Source of the DNA: Branchiostoma floridae
Lineage: Eukaryota > Chordata > Leptocardii > Amphioxiformes > Branchiostomatidae
Assembly (NCBI RefSeq): GCF_000003815.2
Contig: NC_049993.1
Span: forward strand, 14,174,722 to 14,238,721
DNA length: 64,000 bases
Reading direction: 5' to 3'
Shown here: piece after piece, positions 37,803-50,124 of the stretch
Position numbering within the stretch: position 1 is the first letter of the stretch
How the letters are laid out: each line of letters begins with the position of its first letter
Notes under the pieces: model-generated
The model's input: the letters and a program-made list of their open reading frames with translations, nothing else
Database searches by the model: none
Told to the model about the DNA's origin: nothing
Program-made: the position numbers and the translations under genes

Positions 37803-38065
37803 ATTCACGGTTCGGTATATAGTGCAGTGAATTCATTTCTAGTTCTCAAGCTACCGCCATATTGCACACTTAAGTCATCCCTTGGATCCATCCGTTGAGA
37901 AGTATGTCGTATATAGTAGAGTGGATTTATTCCTCAAGCTAAATATCTGACAGGCTGAATAAAAGTTAAAAACTTCAAGTGTCTTACTGAAGATGACTGC
38001 AGTGTGCAAGATGTCGGTAGCTTGAGGAATGAATCCCCTCTGTTATAAACCACATTCACGGTTCG
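37803..38065. mobile_element. Foldback element flanked by a direct repeat CATTCACGGTTCGG
   Basis: CTCAAGCTACCGCCATATTG, then CACACTTAAGTCATC on the left is inverted on the right (GATGACTGCAGTGTGCAAGA, then TGTCGGTAGCTTGAGG). CATTCACGGTTCGG occurs just outside both ends and could be a long target duplication or part of the element. It has no coding capacity. Confidence 0.7.
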
Positions 38066-38250
38066 GGGTACGCTTGCGCAGCGAATTCTGGGTGATATGT
38101 CAAAGGTGAAAGCCCCTGAGACGTCCGGACGTTGTTATGCAAATTGCAAACAATGGTTTAGACGAGAATCGTTTACAAGTTAGATGCCGAGACCTTTTGA
38201 CATATTACCCACAGTTCTTTAGCTGCACATGCGCACTAGGTACCATTAAG

Positions 38251-38374
38251 CTACGAGTATGTGGTGCGTTGATACACCCAATCCCCTCGACCTCTGAAGT
38301 TAAGCAACATATAGTCCGCTCAGTACTTGTACTACATCGATGGAAGGCCACCAAATGAGGTCGGGATGCTGTAG
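38251..38374 (+). pseudogene. Degenerate 5S rRNA-like sequence
   Basis: Words in the order of eukaryotic 5S rRNA are present: CTACG at the 5' end, GACCTCTGAAGTTAAGCA (internal control A box region), TCAGTACTTG, GATGGAAGGCCACC (C box region) and GGTCGGGATGCTGTAG at the 3' end. There is an insertion of about nine bases after CAGTACTTG, the stems are damaged and no T-run terminator follows. It is a 5S pseudogene or the head of a 5S-derived SINE. Confidence 0.65.
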
Positions 38375-38566
38375 CCGGACCAAGAATTCACGAATTCGTC
38401 TTTCGGAACGGACGTGAAACGGGGGTCCCGTGTTTTCGAGAGGAGGTGCCTTGAGAGCAAATCAGTCCCATTACTCACAATTGGGTACCAACTAGCTACA
38501 AATAACACACCAGATGTATTATCATTATTATTATTAAAGTTTTTGTTTCTAAAAGGATGCACTTAC

Positions 38567-38784
38567 AGTGGACCTCGACGTGCCTGCTAGCCGCCACTAT
38601 GCGCTCCAGGTGCCCCGTGACGCAGGTGTAGTTGCCGGAGTCCGATTTGGTCAGGTTCCGTAGGCTCAGCACGGATTCATACGAGTCTTTACCCGGATAT
38701 GTCGTGGCTTCGTGGTGCTGATCCACAGGTCCGCCATCTTTTTCCCACCGGATGTACTTCACCATAGGTCTGGCATGGGACACA
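38567..38784 (-). CDS. Exon 3: second half of Ig domain 2
   Basis: Encodes residues 163-234, the C to G strands of an Ig domain. The core Trp is in IRWEKDGG (Trp175) and the F strand is DSGNYTC, with the second disulphide Cys at 216; SVLSLRNLTKS precedes it. Two N-glycosylation sequons are present, NLT at 205 and NYT at 213. The acceptor TTGCATTTTTCAG enters in phase 2 and the donor T/GTAAGT leaves in phase 1. Cys161 to Trp175 gives the usual spacing for an Ig fold. The G strand runs HVEVH and continues through the junction into YPA of exon 4. An intron in the middle of an Ig domain is common in I- and C2-type domains. Confidence 0.93.
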
Positions 38785-39469
38785 CTGAAAAATGCAAAGG
38801 CAGATCTTAGTATATGTGTATCATCTCTTTTATCAAACAGGATATTTCCTAAGTATAAGTGAAGGAAGCTTTATGATTGCTGTGAGCCACCATGAGTCAC
38901 AATACAAGTGTGTATCATAGAAGTCTGTATCTAAATGGAAATCGTACCCGATCAGCTTTTTTCACCCTCTCCCTACTAAGGGTGGCTTAATATATTCTTG
39001 TAGATGCTTGGTTTCGTCTTGTAGATTTTGGTATGGGTAAGAACACACTCAGACAATTCAGAAGACCACAATTTATAATATCATGATGTTGACCGAACAT
39101 GGTAATTGAACTACGACAACAACCAAAACATCTTAGCGATATTATAATCAAATCGCCTTGGAAAATATTGTTCCTTAAACGCGATATTTACCGACGCAGC
39201 GTTATAATTGCTCTGTATGGTGTCATGGGGAAAGTCCCTTGAACTGAATAACTTTAGTTTGTCCCAGTTACGGGCATTTGATCAATATCTGAGATGCAGT
39301 AGAGATCATTAAAACACATTGAAGGCGTCCTAAATGACCCCTTTTTTTCTCATAATACCCTATGGAGTTCTATATGTTCTTGTAGTGCTACGTTAAAGTT
39401 CTTAACGAAGCTATCATTAATTCGAAGCTATACCATGATTCATAAACGGATAGGTACAGGTATATACAA

Positions 39470-39529
39470 ATAATCATATACACACACCCTCGCAAGCATA
39501 TACGTACACACACGCACACACACACACAC

Positions 39530-39563
<34 letters not shown>

Positions 39564-39895
39564 GAAAATGCATATGCATACACATATACATATATATACG
39601 CAAATACAGACGGACAGACACATGATGAACACACGTGCACACACATACGCACACACGCATACATACACATAGTCAAACAGACACACACAAAGACACACAC
39701 ACATACACTCATGCACATACACAAACACACACTCATACATACACACAGGAACACACACACATGTACACACACACATACATACACAGACACACACAAAGAT
39801 ACACACACTCATGCACATTCACACTCATACATACACTCATACACACACAAACACAAAAAGAGGCACACGATGGACACACACATACACACATGACG
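39470..39895. repeat. CA/TG microsatellite region
   Basis: Long ACACAC runs are interrupted by ATAC, TCATAC and AGAC. Open frames appear in several phases on both strands because the repeat has no stops; none is a gene. Confidence 0.97.
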
Positions 39896-40274
39896 TGTCC
39901 CATCCTTCCGAATGTGATAATCACCCCCACCATTATGCAAATATCATAATCTCCCATTGTCAGTCGTGAATTACTTGAACGGCTTATGCCTACGCCGAGT
40001 GCTGACTCAATCAATATCATAGACTCTGAATATAATAGGAGGCTTTTTATTAATGGACATGTGGCGCCAGCAACACTCTCCTACGTAACAAAATCAAAGG
40101 ACATGTCACAAGACTTCGTCACTAGCTATTATCGGTAGTACAGCCTGTAAGGATTTCCCATCTACATTTGTCACCACTTTGTTGGATTAGGCTTAAGCCT
40201 ACATTACAGGACGCCCACAACTTTTGGCTACCATTTGGTTATATATTGCTGAAACCACGCCAGTGAGAAAGTAG

Positions 40275-40560
40275 TAATGTGTATATCTATATAGAGTATG
40301 TAAAAGCTCATGGACATTACATCTAGAGAGGAATTACATTTACGAAAACGTCGTGTGGATATTGTTGCCCCCTTTCCTTACACGAACCAAAGGAACATCT
40401 TAAAACAAACTAAAACAGCTAGCACGACAGTGAGTGCAAAGTAATGTGTATATCTATATGGAGCATCCATGTAAAGCTTGTATGTGGACATTACCTTTAG
40501 AGAGGCATTCCATTTACACAAACGTCGTTTGGATATAGTCGCTCCCCTTTTTACATCACT
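40275..40560. repeat. Two-copy direct repeat, about 170 bp period
   Basis: GTGTATATCTATAT, then GGACATTAC, TAGAGAGG and CGTCGT/GGATAT recur at about 40279 and 40445. The stretch between, with AACATCTTAAAACAAACTAA, matches the copies at 44.56 and 44.73 kb, so it is one dispersed family. Confidence 0.75.
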
Positions 40561-41805
40561 GCTCGAAAACGCAGATTTCCGCTGTGCAAATCCGTGTACA
40601 CATGCAAGTAAATCCAGAGTTTCCACGGGTTTCAACGGGTGCCCACTGTGCGAACGTGACGTGCCCCTACATGGGGCACCTGTGCAAATCCGAGTAAACG
40701 GACCACTCGCGTGTGCATAACGTGCCCTCTATGAGGAAACCTGTGTGCGCGAACCGTGCAATCTAAGTACACGTGTGCGTACGTGTGGAAACTAGCGACG
40801 TTTGCTTTTGTGTGAGAATGACGGATGCATAAATTAGCCGTTAATTATCACCTAATTATCTCCCCGGGCCTCGACTGCGCCACAATTACCCTTTGTTATT
40901 GATAGCAGCGTCATTTTCACTGCCCCGGCCATTCCCAGCCCAAAAATACCCTCCCAGCTTCCCCCTTCCCCTGTATATAAATTATAGTGTGTTTGTTTTA
41001 TTCTTTCTAGATGTGAATTAACTTTCGTTGTTTTTGCAGTTTTAAGTATTATTTGAGAGTTGACTGCTCCTGATGCGTTCCTCCATATGTACTGGCTGTC
41101 GATCCTTTGGCTCCCATAGGTTTGTCGGTCCGACACCAGTACTTTTGGGTTTTATTCGCAGTCTCAACATTTTGAGTTCACTCTACTGTGCTGGTTGATG
41201 ACATAAAACTCCCGTAGGTCTCTGGATTTCAGCATTCCTTCTCTCATCCGTACACCTCCAGCTGGCCTTTTACACAAAAAGTTGCTAGTCCAGAGCCTAT
41301 ACATTTACACAGCCGCAGCAGATTTTCTAAGCGTGAACATGCAAGTTCGTAACGGTGGTATCCAATCCATCGTGAGACGTGTAGGGCCTCCACGGAGACG
41401 AAGGAGCTCCAAATCACCTAATCGGCAGCTACGACGAAGAGCTAACAGGGTGCGTCAGCCGACCCGGCCCGGGCGGCGAGAAACATCGCACCGACAAAGG
41501 GCCAACCCGACCCTCGGTGGTCGGGAGGCCAGATGTTGCTCTATAAAGCAGAATTTGGTCCCACGGCGTCGGCAGTAAAATTCAATTCCATGGCGAGATA
41601 GTGTCCAGTCTTGACGTAGAATCATTTGCAAGCTTTCATAAAGTTCACCGCGCTGTCAGTCGTGCGATCAAATACTTAGCTATCGGGGTCGGAGCAGCGT
41701 GAAACCACTCTGAATGAAATGAGTCAAGATCTGAAATGACAACTGTGAGTTTTGAAAATGGAGACACGTGTGCTGATTGGTCCTCATTCCCAAACACCCA
41801 TCTCG

Positions 41806-42604
41806 TGTGTGAAATGCGATTGGCTACATCGGATGGGTATTTTGAATACAGACACAATAAGTCGTTGTATATACTATTTGTGTGTATCCGGCAAACTCCT
41901 TCCAAAGCAAATTTCCTCACCCGGCAAACCTAATAGTCAACGTTGAGAATCGCGATGGAGGCTATAGGACACGAGCGTCGGAATACCGTGTTTTCAAGCT
42001 TAGACAAAACACTGACATGTGTATTGGGGGAGGGGAGCTTGTGGCAGTCCAGTAGTTAACTTTCGTGCTTTTTAACTTGCTTATTTACCTCTAACGGACC
42101 GTATTTCACATTAGTAACAGAAATTTGATTAGCTCATGCAACTTAGAGCTTCTGTACAGTTGCTATGAAATATCTGAGAAATGTTACTAGTACACGTATT
42201 CGCGATCGGCTCAATATTCGACAAAACTCAAGCCAGACAGACAATCTCCCTATCGATATCAAACAAAAACTACACTGTTTGTAAAAGTGAAATATGCGAA
42301 GATTGAAGTTCTCCATAACATTATCAGCTTTGTAATATTTTGAATCGATTTTTACGACAAACAAGGAGTCAATATAATGCAAATCCAACATGGCGCCGGA
42401 ATAATGCGGCGTTATTATAAACAAAGCCGCGCCGACCGACCAAAGAACAACACTTCCAATCTATGTATTGATAGGCGTCGAGTTTAAAGCCTCCTTCCAA
42501 GTTGGCTGGGGAACATATACATTGCCATTGATCATTTGTTAAAGCTTTGTCCGTTCTATTTATGCTGTTTCTTCGAATACACGAATCACATACATTTGAG
42601 ATCA
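41806..42604. repeat. Left copy of a 799-bp exact duplication beside the gap
   Basis: Every base I compared, from TGTGTGAAATGCGATTGG to ACATTTGAGATCA, is repeated at 42954-43752 with an offset of 1148. The pattern, with one copy ending and one beginning exactly at the Ns, points to overlapping contig ends that were not merged. Confidence 0.93.
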
Positions 42605-42953
42605 NNNNNNNNNNNNNNNNNNNNNNNNNNNNNNNNNNNNNNNNNNNNNNNNNNNNNNNNNNNNNNNNNNNNNNNNNNNNNNNNNNNNNNNNNNNNNNNN
42701 NNNNNNNNNNNNNNNNNNNNNNNNNNNNNNNNNNNNNNNNNNNNNNNNNNNNNNNNNNNNNNNNNNNNNNNNNNNNNNNNNNNNNNNNNNNNNNNNNNNN
42801 NNNNNNNNNNNNNNNNNNNNNNNNNNNNNNNNNNNNNNNNNNNNNNNNNNNNNNNNNNNNNNNNNNNNNNNNNNNNNNNNNNNNNNNNNNNNNNNNNNNN
42901 NNNNNNNNNNNNNNNNNNNNNNNNNNNNNNNNNNNNNNNNNNNNNNNNNNNNN
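42605..42953. other. Assembly gap, 349 Ns
   Basis: Run of N. Open frames crossing it are artefacts. Confidence 1.
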
Positions 42954-43752
42954 TGTGTGAAATGCGATTGGCTACATCGGATGGGTATTTTGAATACAGA
43001 CACAATAAGTCGTTGTATATACTATTTGTGTGTATCCGGCAAACTCCTTCCAAAGCAAATTTCCTCACCCGGCAAACCTAATAGTCAACGTTGAGAATCG
43101 CGATGGAGGCTATAGGACACGAGCGTCGGAATACCGTGTTTTCAAGCTTAGACAAAACACTGACATGTGTATTGGGGGAGGGGAGCTTGTGGCAGTCCAG
43201 TAGTTAACTTTCGTGCTTTTTAACTTGCTTATTTACCTCTAACGGACCGTATTTCACATTAGTAACAGAAATTTGATTAGCTCATGCAACTTAGAGCTTC
43301 TGTACAGTTGCTATGAAATATCTGAGAAATGTTACTAGTACACGTATTCGCGATCGGCTCAATATTCGACAAAACTCAAGCCAGACAGACAATCTCCCTA
43401 TCGATATCAAACAAAAACTACACTGTTTGTAAAAGTGAAATATGCGAAGATTGAAGTTCTCCATAACATTATCAGCTTTGTAATATTTTGAATCGATTTT
43501 TACGACAAACAAGGAGTCAATATAATGCAAATCCAACATGGCGCCGGAATAATGCGGCGTTATTATAAACAAAGCCGCGCCGACCGACCAAAGAACAACA
43601 CTTCCAATCTATGTATTGATAGGCGTCGAGTTTAAAGCCTCCTTCCAAGTTGGCTGGGGAACATATACATTGCCATTGATCATTTGTTAAAGCTTTGTCC
43701 GTTCTATTTATGCTGTTTCTTCGAATACACGAATCACATACATTTGAGATCA
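42954..43752. repeat. Right copy of the 799-bp exact duplication
   Basis: Same sequence as 41806-42604. Unique sequence resumes at 43753 (GTAGTCTTTG). Confidence 0.93.
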
Positions 43753-44559
43753 GTAGTCTTTGTCCCGCGTTCCCGCTTGACTGACAAATTACTGCAAACT
43801 ATAAATCACTGTATTTGTTAGCCCAAAACAAATAAAACAAGTTCTTTCTGTGATTATTTGCGACCTCTGTTAGTCTTGTACATATTCCACGAATTAATAC
43901 GTAGAAAAAAACAGCTCTTCTTAGCTTTGAGCTTTTACGTAGATGACAACTAACTCAATACACATATACATTTAATGTCGCATAGAAAACATTTCACATG
44001 AAGTAAAAGACATTGGGCACACTCCGTTGAAATCTAATTTTTTTGCTTCTATAGTGTAACTCTTACATGCAATCTGTATATCCAAGGAGGTTAAAGAATC
44101 ACTCTTTTTTTAACCTCCTTGGTATATCTAGGTAACGTAGTTGGTTGAGTTTCGTATATACGGCACGATTTTGGTCACTATAGGGGGATTGCAATGCGTT
44201 GCAAATCTTATTTCGCGTACTGTTGGCGTCGGTTTCATTATTGACTTTCCCGCAAGTACAGACCGAAATGTGGCAAGGGTTTAAGGGATTTTTAATTGAC
44301 AATTCACCAAACTGAATTATCAGACACTTCTCAGCTCTCCATTGTTAACGATAATTGTGAAACACGGGAAGTGTACAACAGTGGGGCGCGTGGACTCTTC
44401 GCGTGCCCTATCGTGCGCACAGGTTTTCATTGTAGGGGCACGCGGGAACAGGCAGTCCGTGGAAACCCGTGCCCACGGTGAGAACACGTCAGGTTCCACC
44501 ATCGTGCACAATGTTGGGAACTCGTGGAAATCTGCTTTTTCATGCAGTGGCATGGGGCC

Positions 44560-44860
44560 AAAGAAACATCTTAAAACAAGCTAAAACAGCCAGCGAAGCA
44601 TAAACCACATTACTGTGACCTTGTAGCGTCGTGAATGGCAATTACTGGAACCCGGGCCTTTGTTCATAAAAACGGGCTGCGATAGTGCCCAAACGTTGTT
44701 TGGAAGTCGTCGCCCTCTTTCTTTACACGTGGCCAAAGAAACATCTTGAAACAAACTAAAAACAGCCAGCGAAGCATAAACCGCATTACTGTGACCTTGT
44801 AGCGTCGCGAATGACAATTACTGGTTCCCGGGGCCCTTGTTCATAAAAATGTGCCGTGAT
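44560..44860. repeat. Two-copy tandem repeat, about 160 bp
   Basis: GGCCAAAGAAACATCTT, AGCCAGCGAAGCATAAACC, TTACTGTGACCTTGTAGCGT and CTTGTTCATAAAAA occur twice with few differences. It is related to the sequence at 40380-40440. Confidence 0.92.
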
Positions 44861-47800
44861 AGTGCCAGATATTGCCGCCCAGTCTCCATGATGTCATCAA
44901 TTATTATAACGACCGTTAAGCGATGAGAGCTCCTGATGCAGTCCATTTGCAGGCTCACTGGCTGCGGACAATTTCCGCGTCCTCCTTCACCACCTGCCTC
45001 TGTATAGGGACCACCAAACTTCTACACAGATTTACAGATTTAACCCTATTCAGACTGGAGGGGGGGATATGAGGCCTGCGCCAACTTTCATGTCGCATTT
45101 TCCTCAGATTTAGTTGGCAACAATTTCACAAGGGATGAAAATTTTTCATGTTATTGTGTAGCCATGGCAACCGTTTGTTTACAGGCATTTTTGACGAAGA
45201 TTGCTAATTTCGGTAAACAACTCATTTTAGAGACAAAGTGTACGTGCTATATATCGACCAAACCAAACCAAAACAGAAAAAGCTTGTCCATGAAGCTTGG
45301 AATGATACTCAATTACTCGATTTTACTATGAATAAAGTATAGAACAATTATGTTCAAAAGCGTCATTTTTTGCCCAGAGTTTCCATAATCTACTGGTATT
45401 TACATTTTAGTTCTATATCAGAAAAGAAGAATTTTAATTTTTAGCTTCCATTCTTAAAACAGTTTGATAATATCATCGTACATTTAACTTTGGTAGCAAA
45501 AATTCTCGTACTGTAAAACATTAATGGCCCTTTCTTTGAATGTATACAATATATTTACATTTCGCTTTAGTGTCCGTTGTGATATATTTTGCAATAGTGC
45601 TGTTGCTGCAATTGAGAACAGTAGTTCTTCTTATCTCGATAGATTTTATGGAGACAGATTAAGTAGAGTTTGGCTGTTTCATGAAAGGAAAGGTTGCAAA
45701 CCTCTGTTAGAGGTGCCGTGACTTATAGCACTTGTCCACCGACATAGTATTGGCTTTGCCACGCTTCATGCGTTTCACGTAGCTTTCCGTTTATACCATC
45801 ATGAATGTTTCACTCTCGCAATCTCTTCACATCAGCACTGGACATAAACTACCTGCTATACAGCCTCACGAGATGCGTGCATTTGCTGCCATTCCTCAAA
45901 GCCCGCTACGTTTTATTGGGCAATTTAAAGAAAAATTCCTTCCCGTTTTTTATTATATCCTTATGGGTGAGTTTCTTGGCCGTTTATTGCATGGCGCGGA
46001 CGTGAACAGGCACAAATTGGTACATTACGTCGGATTGCAATCCCCAGTGCGCAACAGATGATAAATGTAGCCTTGGTGTTGATGAAAATGGACCATCTGC
46101 TGGAAATGTTCACATGTGCAAATTTGCAGTGATTGATTAAACAGTACGGGTGACTGCTTGCAAAAAAAGGGATGAAGATGCTTTTTAGATACCAATGGGA
46201 AAAGTGCCTGCAGACATCATTTCAAGCGTAGAAATATGACTATTTCAAGTACGAACAAGCACGAATGAAAAATATGGGTTTCTGTTTTAGTCAGGAGGTA
46301 TGAAATATTTCAATTCCCTTCAAATATATCTATATCTTTTTACTTGTGGCTAGCCGGCTAACGTTAATTTATCATGAATGGAGGCTACATACTGGTTAAG
46401 TAGCAGACGGTCCGATGCGACTGTATATATAACAAACGTCATTTGTGTGATGTTCTGATGTTAACTGTTTAAACTTATATTTATTTACAAAAGTACGTTG
46501 TCGTGTTATTGTTCGAAATTCATATTGTCTATAGACAAAACGAATTCATGTTTATGAACTTAGCAGTAGTGTTAAAACTTCCAAATGATACGCAAGTTAC
46601 TTCACTTCAAGCACAGAAGTTTCCATGAAATTTAAAGCAGAAGATCGACTGAGTCCCCGCTGAACAGTTGAGTCATATGTATTGTCATCACCAACACCCC
46701 TGCGGTGCTCAAAGCAACAGGTATTGGTCATGGCACCAATCCAGTGGCGACCCTAGATAGCATCGCATCGAATGCTAAACGCAGCGCCCGTGAACAAAAA
46801 TGCCGTTCAAGTATTCTACACCAGATCTAACCATAGATAAAGTCATCCGATGGCACGCCAAAAGTGCTCCTTACCACAAGTCATGAAAATTTAAAAGGTA
46901 AAAAACTACAGTGTTGGTTCCCACGCCATATGCTCCATGTCACCTATCCAATTTGGTTGGGGGTACCAAGACAATATGTTACCGGGCTGAAGTCAATCTT
47001 TCCAGGCTTTAACGGCACTCTTTACAACCCAAACGGCATAGTGCTGCTTCGTGTCAAATTACTGCAATACCTTTATGTTCCATTTCCCTGTAGGGGTTTA
47101 TGCCGATCATAACGTTATATGACCGCTTCCTGTTGGGCCACGTAACGCTGACTAATATAAACCTTTACGATGGGGAAAAAGTGACAGGGTGAGCAAAAAC
47201 TGAACCACGATGACTACAGTGAAATGTACCATGTGGCTACGAATGGCTGAGGACGTCTGAGCAGAATATAATGCAGTTTCCCTCTTGTGGTAATGCTAAC
47301 ATAAGCAATGCAAAGTTCTAAGCTTGTGTAGCTTCCACCAGGCCTTACTATGGGGGCACGGGGATCGTAAAAATCGGGGAATTGGCCAAGGGAGTCAGTC
47401 CATGCTTAGGTTTATTTTTCCCCTCCGGAAGAACTACGAACTCTTCTGGTACCAAAATTCCCCTGGCAAATTATTCTCCCTATAATAGCCAGCGTAGTAG
47501 TTGTCTAGTTTAGACAAGATTGTGTGTTACCAGCTATATAGTGGTGCAGATGCATCTCCAATACAATGTTAAAAAAATTGCCCATTGAACAAGATTCAAG
47601 ATTCTGTGTCAAAGCTGAACTTTTATTTGCAACACAGAAATTGGACTCAACTTAATTTTTGACTGTCTAACTCCAGTCGTTGTCAAGGTATGAGCAATCC
47701 TTCCACTAGCGCAATTGAACTTTCAAAATAAATAAGATTAAGATTCAACATAATAGTTATGTTTCCTCAAAATGGTGCGCTTTCTCCCCACGATTTGTGC

Positions 47801-48699
47801 GGCAGTGGAAAGCTGCGTATTAATTGAAAATTCTATTATAATGTTGTCAACCTTGTGACATTGCTAGACGTAATCTTTCTACGGCAGTAGACCATGGTAA
47901 GCCACATGTGTTGGATACGTTCCTCCACTAACTGATTCGGATACGATCTCAATGAGAAAGTAAGAGAGTTCAGGTCAACTTCTCCAAATGTTGTGTCGCC
48001 TCTCCATGCGTGACCGGTGTTGTTAGATCGCTTGGTATTTCCCTGTGACCCCGAAGTACATTCACAACTCAGCGAGAAGGTCGAACTCTCTGACGCCCGG
48101 ACTCGCATGGTTACATAAGCGTGCTCAACCCACAAAATGAATCAGTTAGAAGCAATTATCTCGGATAATTGTCTTCAGTGGTGTAATAAGCGAATGAATC
48201 AACTCGCTTACACATCAGCAGAACTTTTAACGACTTATTTCTCCCAATTATTGAGATGCCCGTGGGGGGAGTTGATGAAAAATTCATTTGGGGGGAGTTA
48301 CGAAATGTCCGTGCCAAAGGATCATGAGTTTCACACATGGTTGCACAGGGCGTCCCTTACATGCTCATGGACAATATCACACCATTGGGACTTTGACGTA
48401 GAAGGTATAGGCGTCCCTTCATCAAGTTCAAGTCGATAATGCTTTTGATTGGTATTGGGAACTATGTATAGGCCAACGAGATCTTGGTATTGTGGAATTG
48501 CATTATGTAGCAGCTACATGACTGATGTTAGTGATTGCAGTTCAAATATGCTACAGTACCTACGGCTAATTATGTTCGATATTTTGCCTCATCAGGCAAA
48601 TATAATCACGCGTTTACTATTACTAATCAAACTGGGTGATGTTGCCTCTGTTGAAGAAAGGGAGCCACACTCTACACATGAATATTTCATATCAAAATG

Positions 48700-48990
48700 T
48701 ATGTCAAAGGCAAACGCCGGCCTAGCTAGCTTCTGCTATCAATGTATTGTGAATCCAATATGTCTCTTGTTGTTGATTGTGAAATATTACTTTAACCTGC
48801 TTCTTTTATGATATTCTGTTTGCAGTTGGGTCATGATGTACAGTTTCATATTTCATATGAAAATTCATTTCAAAAGCAAACGCATGCCTATCTAGCTTCT
48901 GTTTTTAATGTATAGTAAAATAAACCAATAGACTAATATTGTGAATCCAATATGTTTCTTCTTGTTGATTGTAAAATAGAACTTTAGAAA
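48700..48990. repeat. Two-copy direct repeat, about 165 bp
   Basis: AAGGCAAACGCCGGCCTAGC / AAAGCAAACGCATGCCTATC, then TAGCTTCTG and TATTGTGAATCCAATATGT recur in the same order, with TTGTTGATTGT after each. Confidence 0.75.
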
Positions 48991-49546
48991 CTTTTGAAAA
49001 ATCCATTCTGTAGTTGTATTATAAAGATAAGAATGTGGAATTTCCCATTATTTACAGTTGCAACACAGGCCAACCCATCCAAAGTTACGTTTGAGCCACA
49101 AGATTTAAAATTCCTCAACTGGAATTCTGTACGTCCCTTACGAGGCACCCCCACACTTTAATGTGCAGTTTGTGAATAATAAAATAAAAACCCTAGTCCT
49201 TCATACGATTTCCTCGCACTTTGATGTTTCTTAGAGTATCCGACAATCCTTGGTTATTGGTGTCTTCTGACCTCACGAAACATTTTGTAGTCACCGCTAC
49301 AAGCCCTAAAATCTTTCTGAGAGGATGGGTAAATGTCGGTGGTGAGTTTTGTGACATCTAGAGCTAATATGTAAAACGTAACTTCAGTGGTAGCAAAGTT
49401 TACCACTGTGGTAGGAGGGGAAACCTTATCGTCTTTCTTTAAGAGATCACGAACTACGTAATGATAGAGGGAGGCCAGTTGTTTTGTATACGCGTATTAG
49501 TTGGTGGTGACTCTTTGTTACATTCAAAACTGATATCTGCAATCTA

Positions 49547-50124
49547 CGAGGGGCGTGCAATAAGTAATGGTCCTGACCCACTTCCAGTTGTCTGATCTAA
49601 ATGAAATTTTGTATGTGTAATAATTCATATCTCTATGGGTTATGTTGCAAAAGACAGCTCTGAACTATTTGTGGTTTCTGATTTACTGGTGTTTGAACTT
49701 AGTCAGGTGCGAAATGGACCAGGTGTGAAATGGAACCAGTTGAGTGTCGCGCAGTGATCCGGTTTTTGTATTTGAAAGGACGCACACCAAAGAAGACTTT
49801 TGATGAAATAAATGAAACTTATGGTGATGATGCCCCATCATATGACCTTGTAAAACGCTGGCATCCTGAATTCAAACGTGGCTGGAAGTCTGTGGAAACA
49901 GCTCCCAGACCTGGTCGTCCCTCTTGTGCCATTGATGAGGCATCAGTTGGAGGACCAACCTGGGGTGTCCTACAAAATCGGTGTCCAGAGCTGCATCAAA
50001 CGATGGGAGAAATGCATAACTCTGGGTGATTCCTATGAAGAGAAAGACTAATAACTGTGCCAAGTTTCATTAATCTCCTGCTATGGGAAATGGGTCAGGA
50101 CCATTACTAATTGCACGCCCCTCG
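49547..50124. mobile_element. Mariner-type transposon, internally deleted, with near-perfect inverted ends
   Basis: The element is 578 bp, flanked by TA on both sides as expected for Tc1/mariner insertion. The left end CGAGGGGCGTGCAATAAGTA, then ATGGTCCTGACCC is inverted at the right end with one mismatch. Inside, a transposase remnant (next entry) keeps only the two ends of the protein. It cannot move by itself. Confidence 0.93.
49730..50074 (+). pseudogene. Mariner-type transposase remnant, middle deleted
   Basis: From ATG at 49730 the frame gives the N-terminal helix-turn-helix part of a mariner-like transposase: CRAVIRFLYLKGRTPKK, DLVKRWHPEFKRG, then the hinge RPGRPS near residue 64. The catalytic DDE/D core is absent. 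After a frame change the far C-terminal end appears (GVQSCIKRWEKCITLGDSYE). A full-length protein of this group is about 340 residues; fewer than 120 remain. Confidence 0.88.

Larger units (their letters stand above)
33208..38566. other. Intron between Ig domains 2 and 3
   Basis: About 5.4 kb. It contains two tandem arrays (33395-33690 and 33880-34830), a G12 run at 35241 in what may be a retrotransposon tail, a foldback at 37803-38065 and a 5S-like sequence at 38251. It also includes the weak frame at 36708. Confidence 0.6.

Noticed and set aside
39388-39949. Several overlapping open frames of CVCVC- and HTHTH-type
   Set aside because: They are translations of the CA microsatellite, open in several phases because the repeat lacks stops.
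42536-43081. Open frames across the N run
   Set aside because: Made of undefined codons; the real sequence is unknown and the flanks are a probable assembly duplication.
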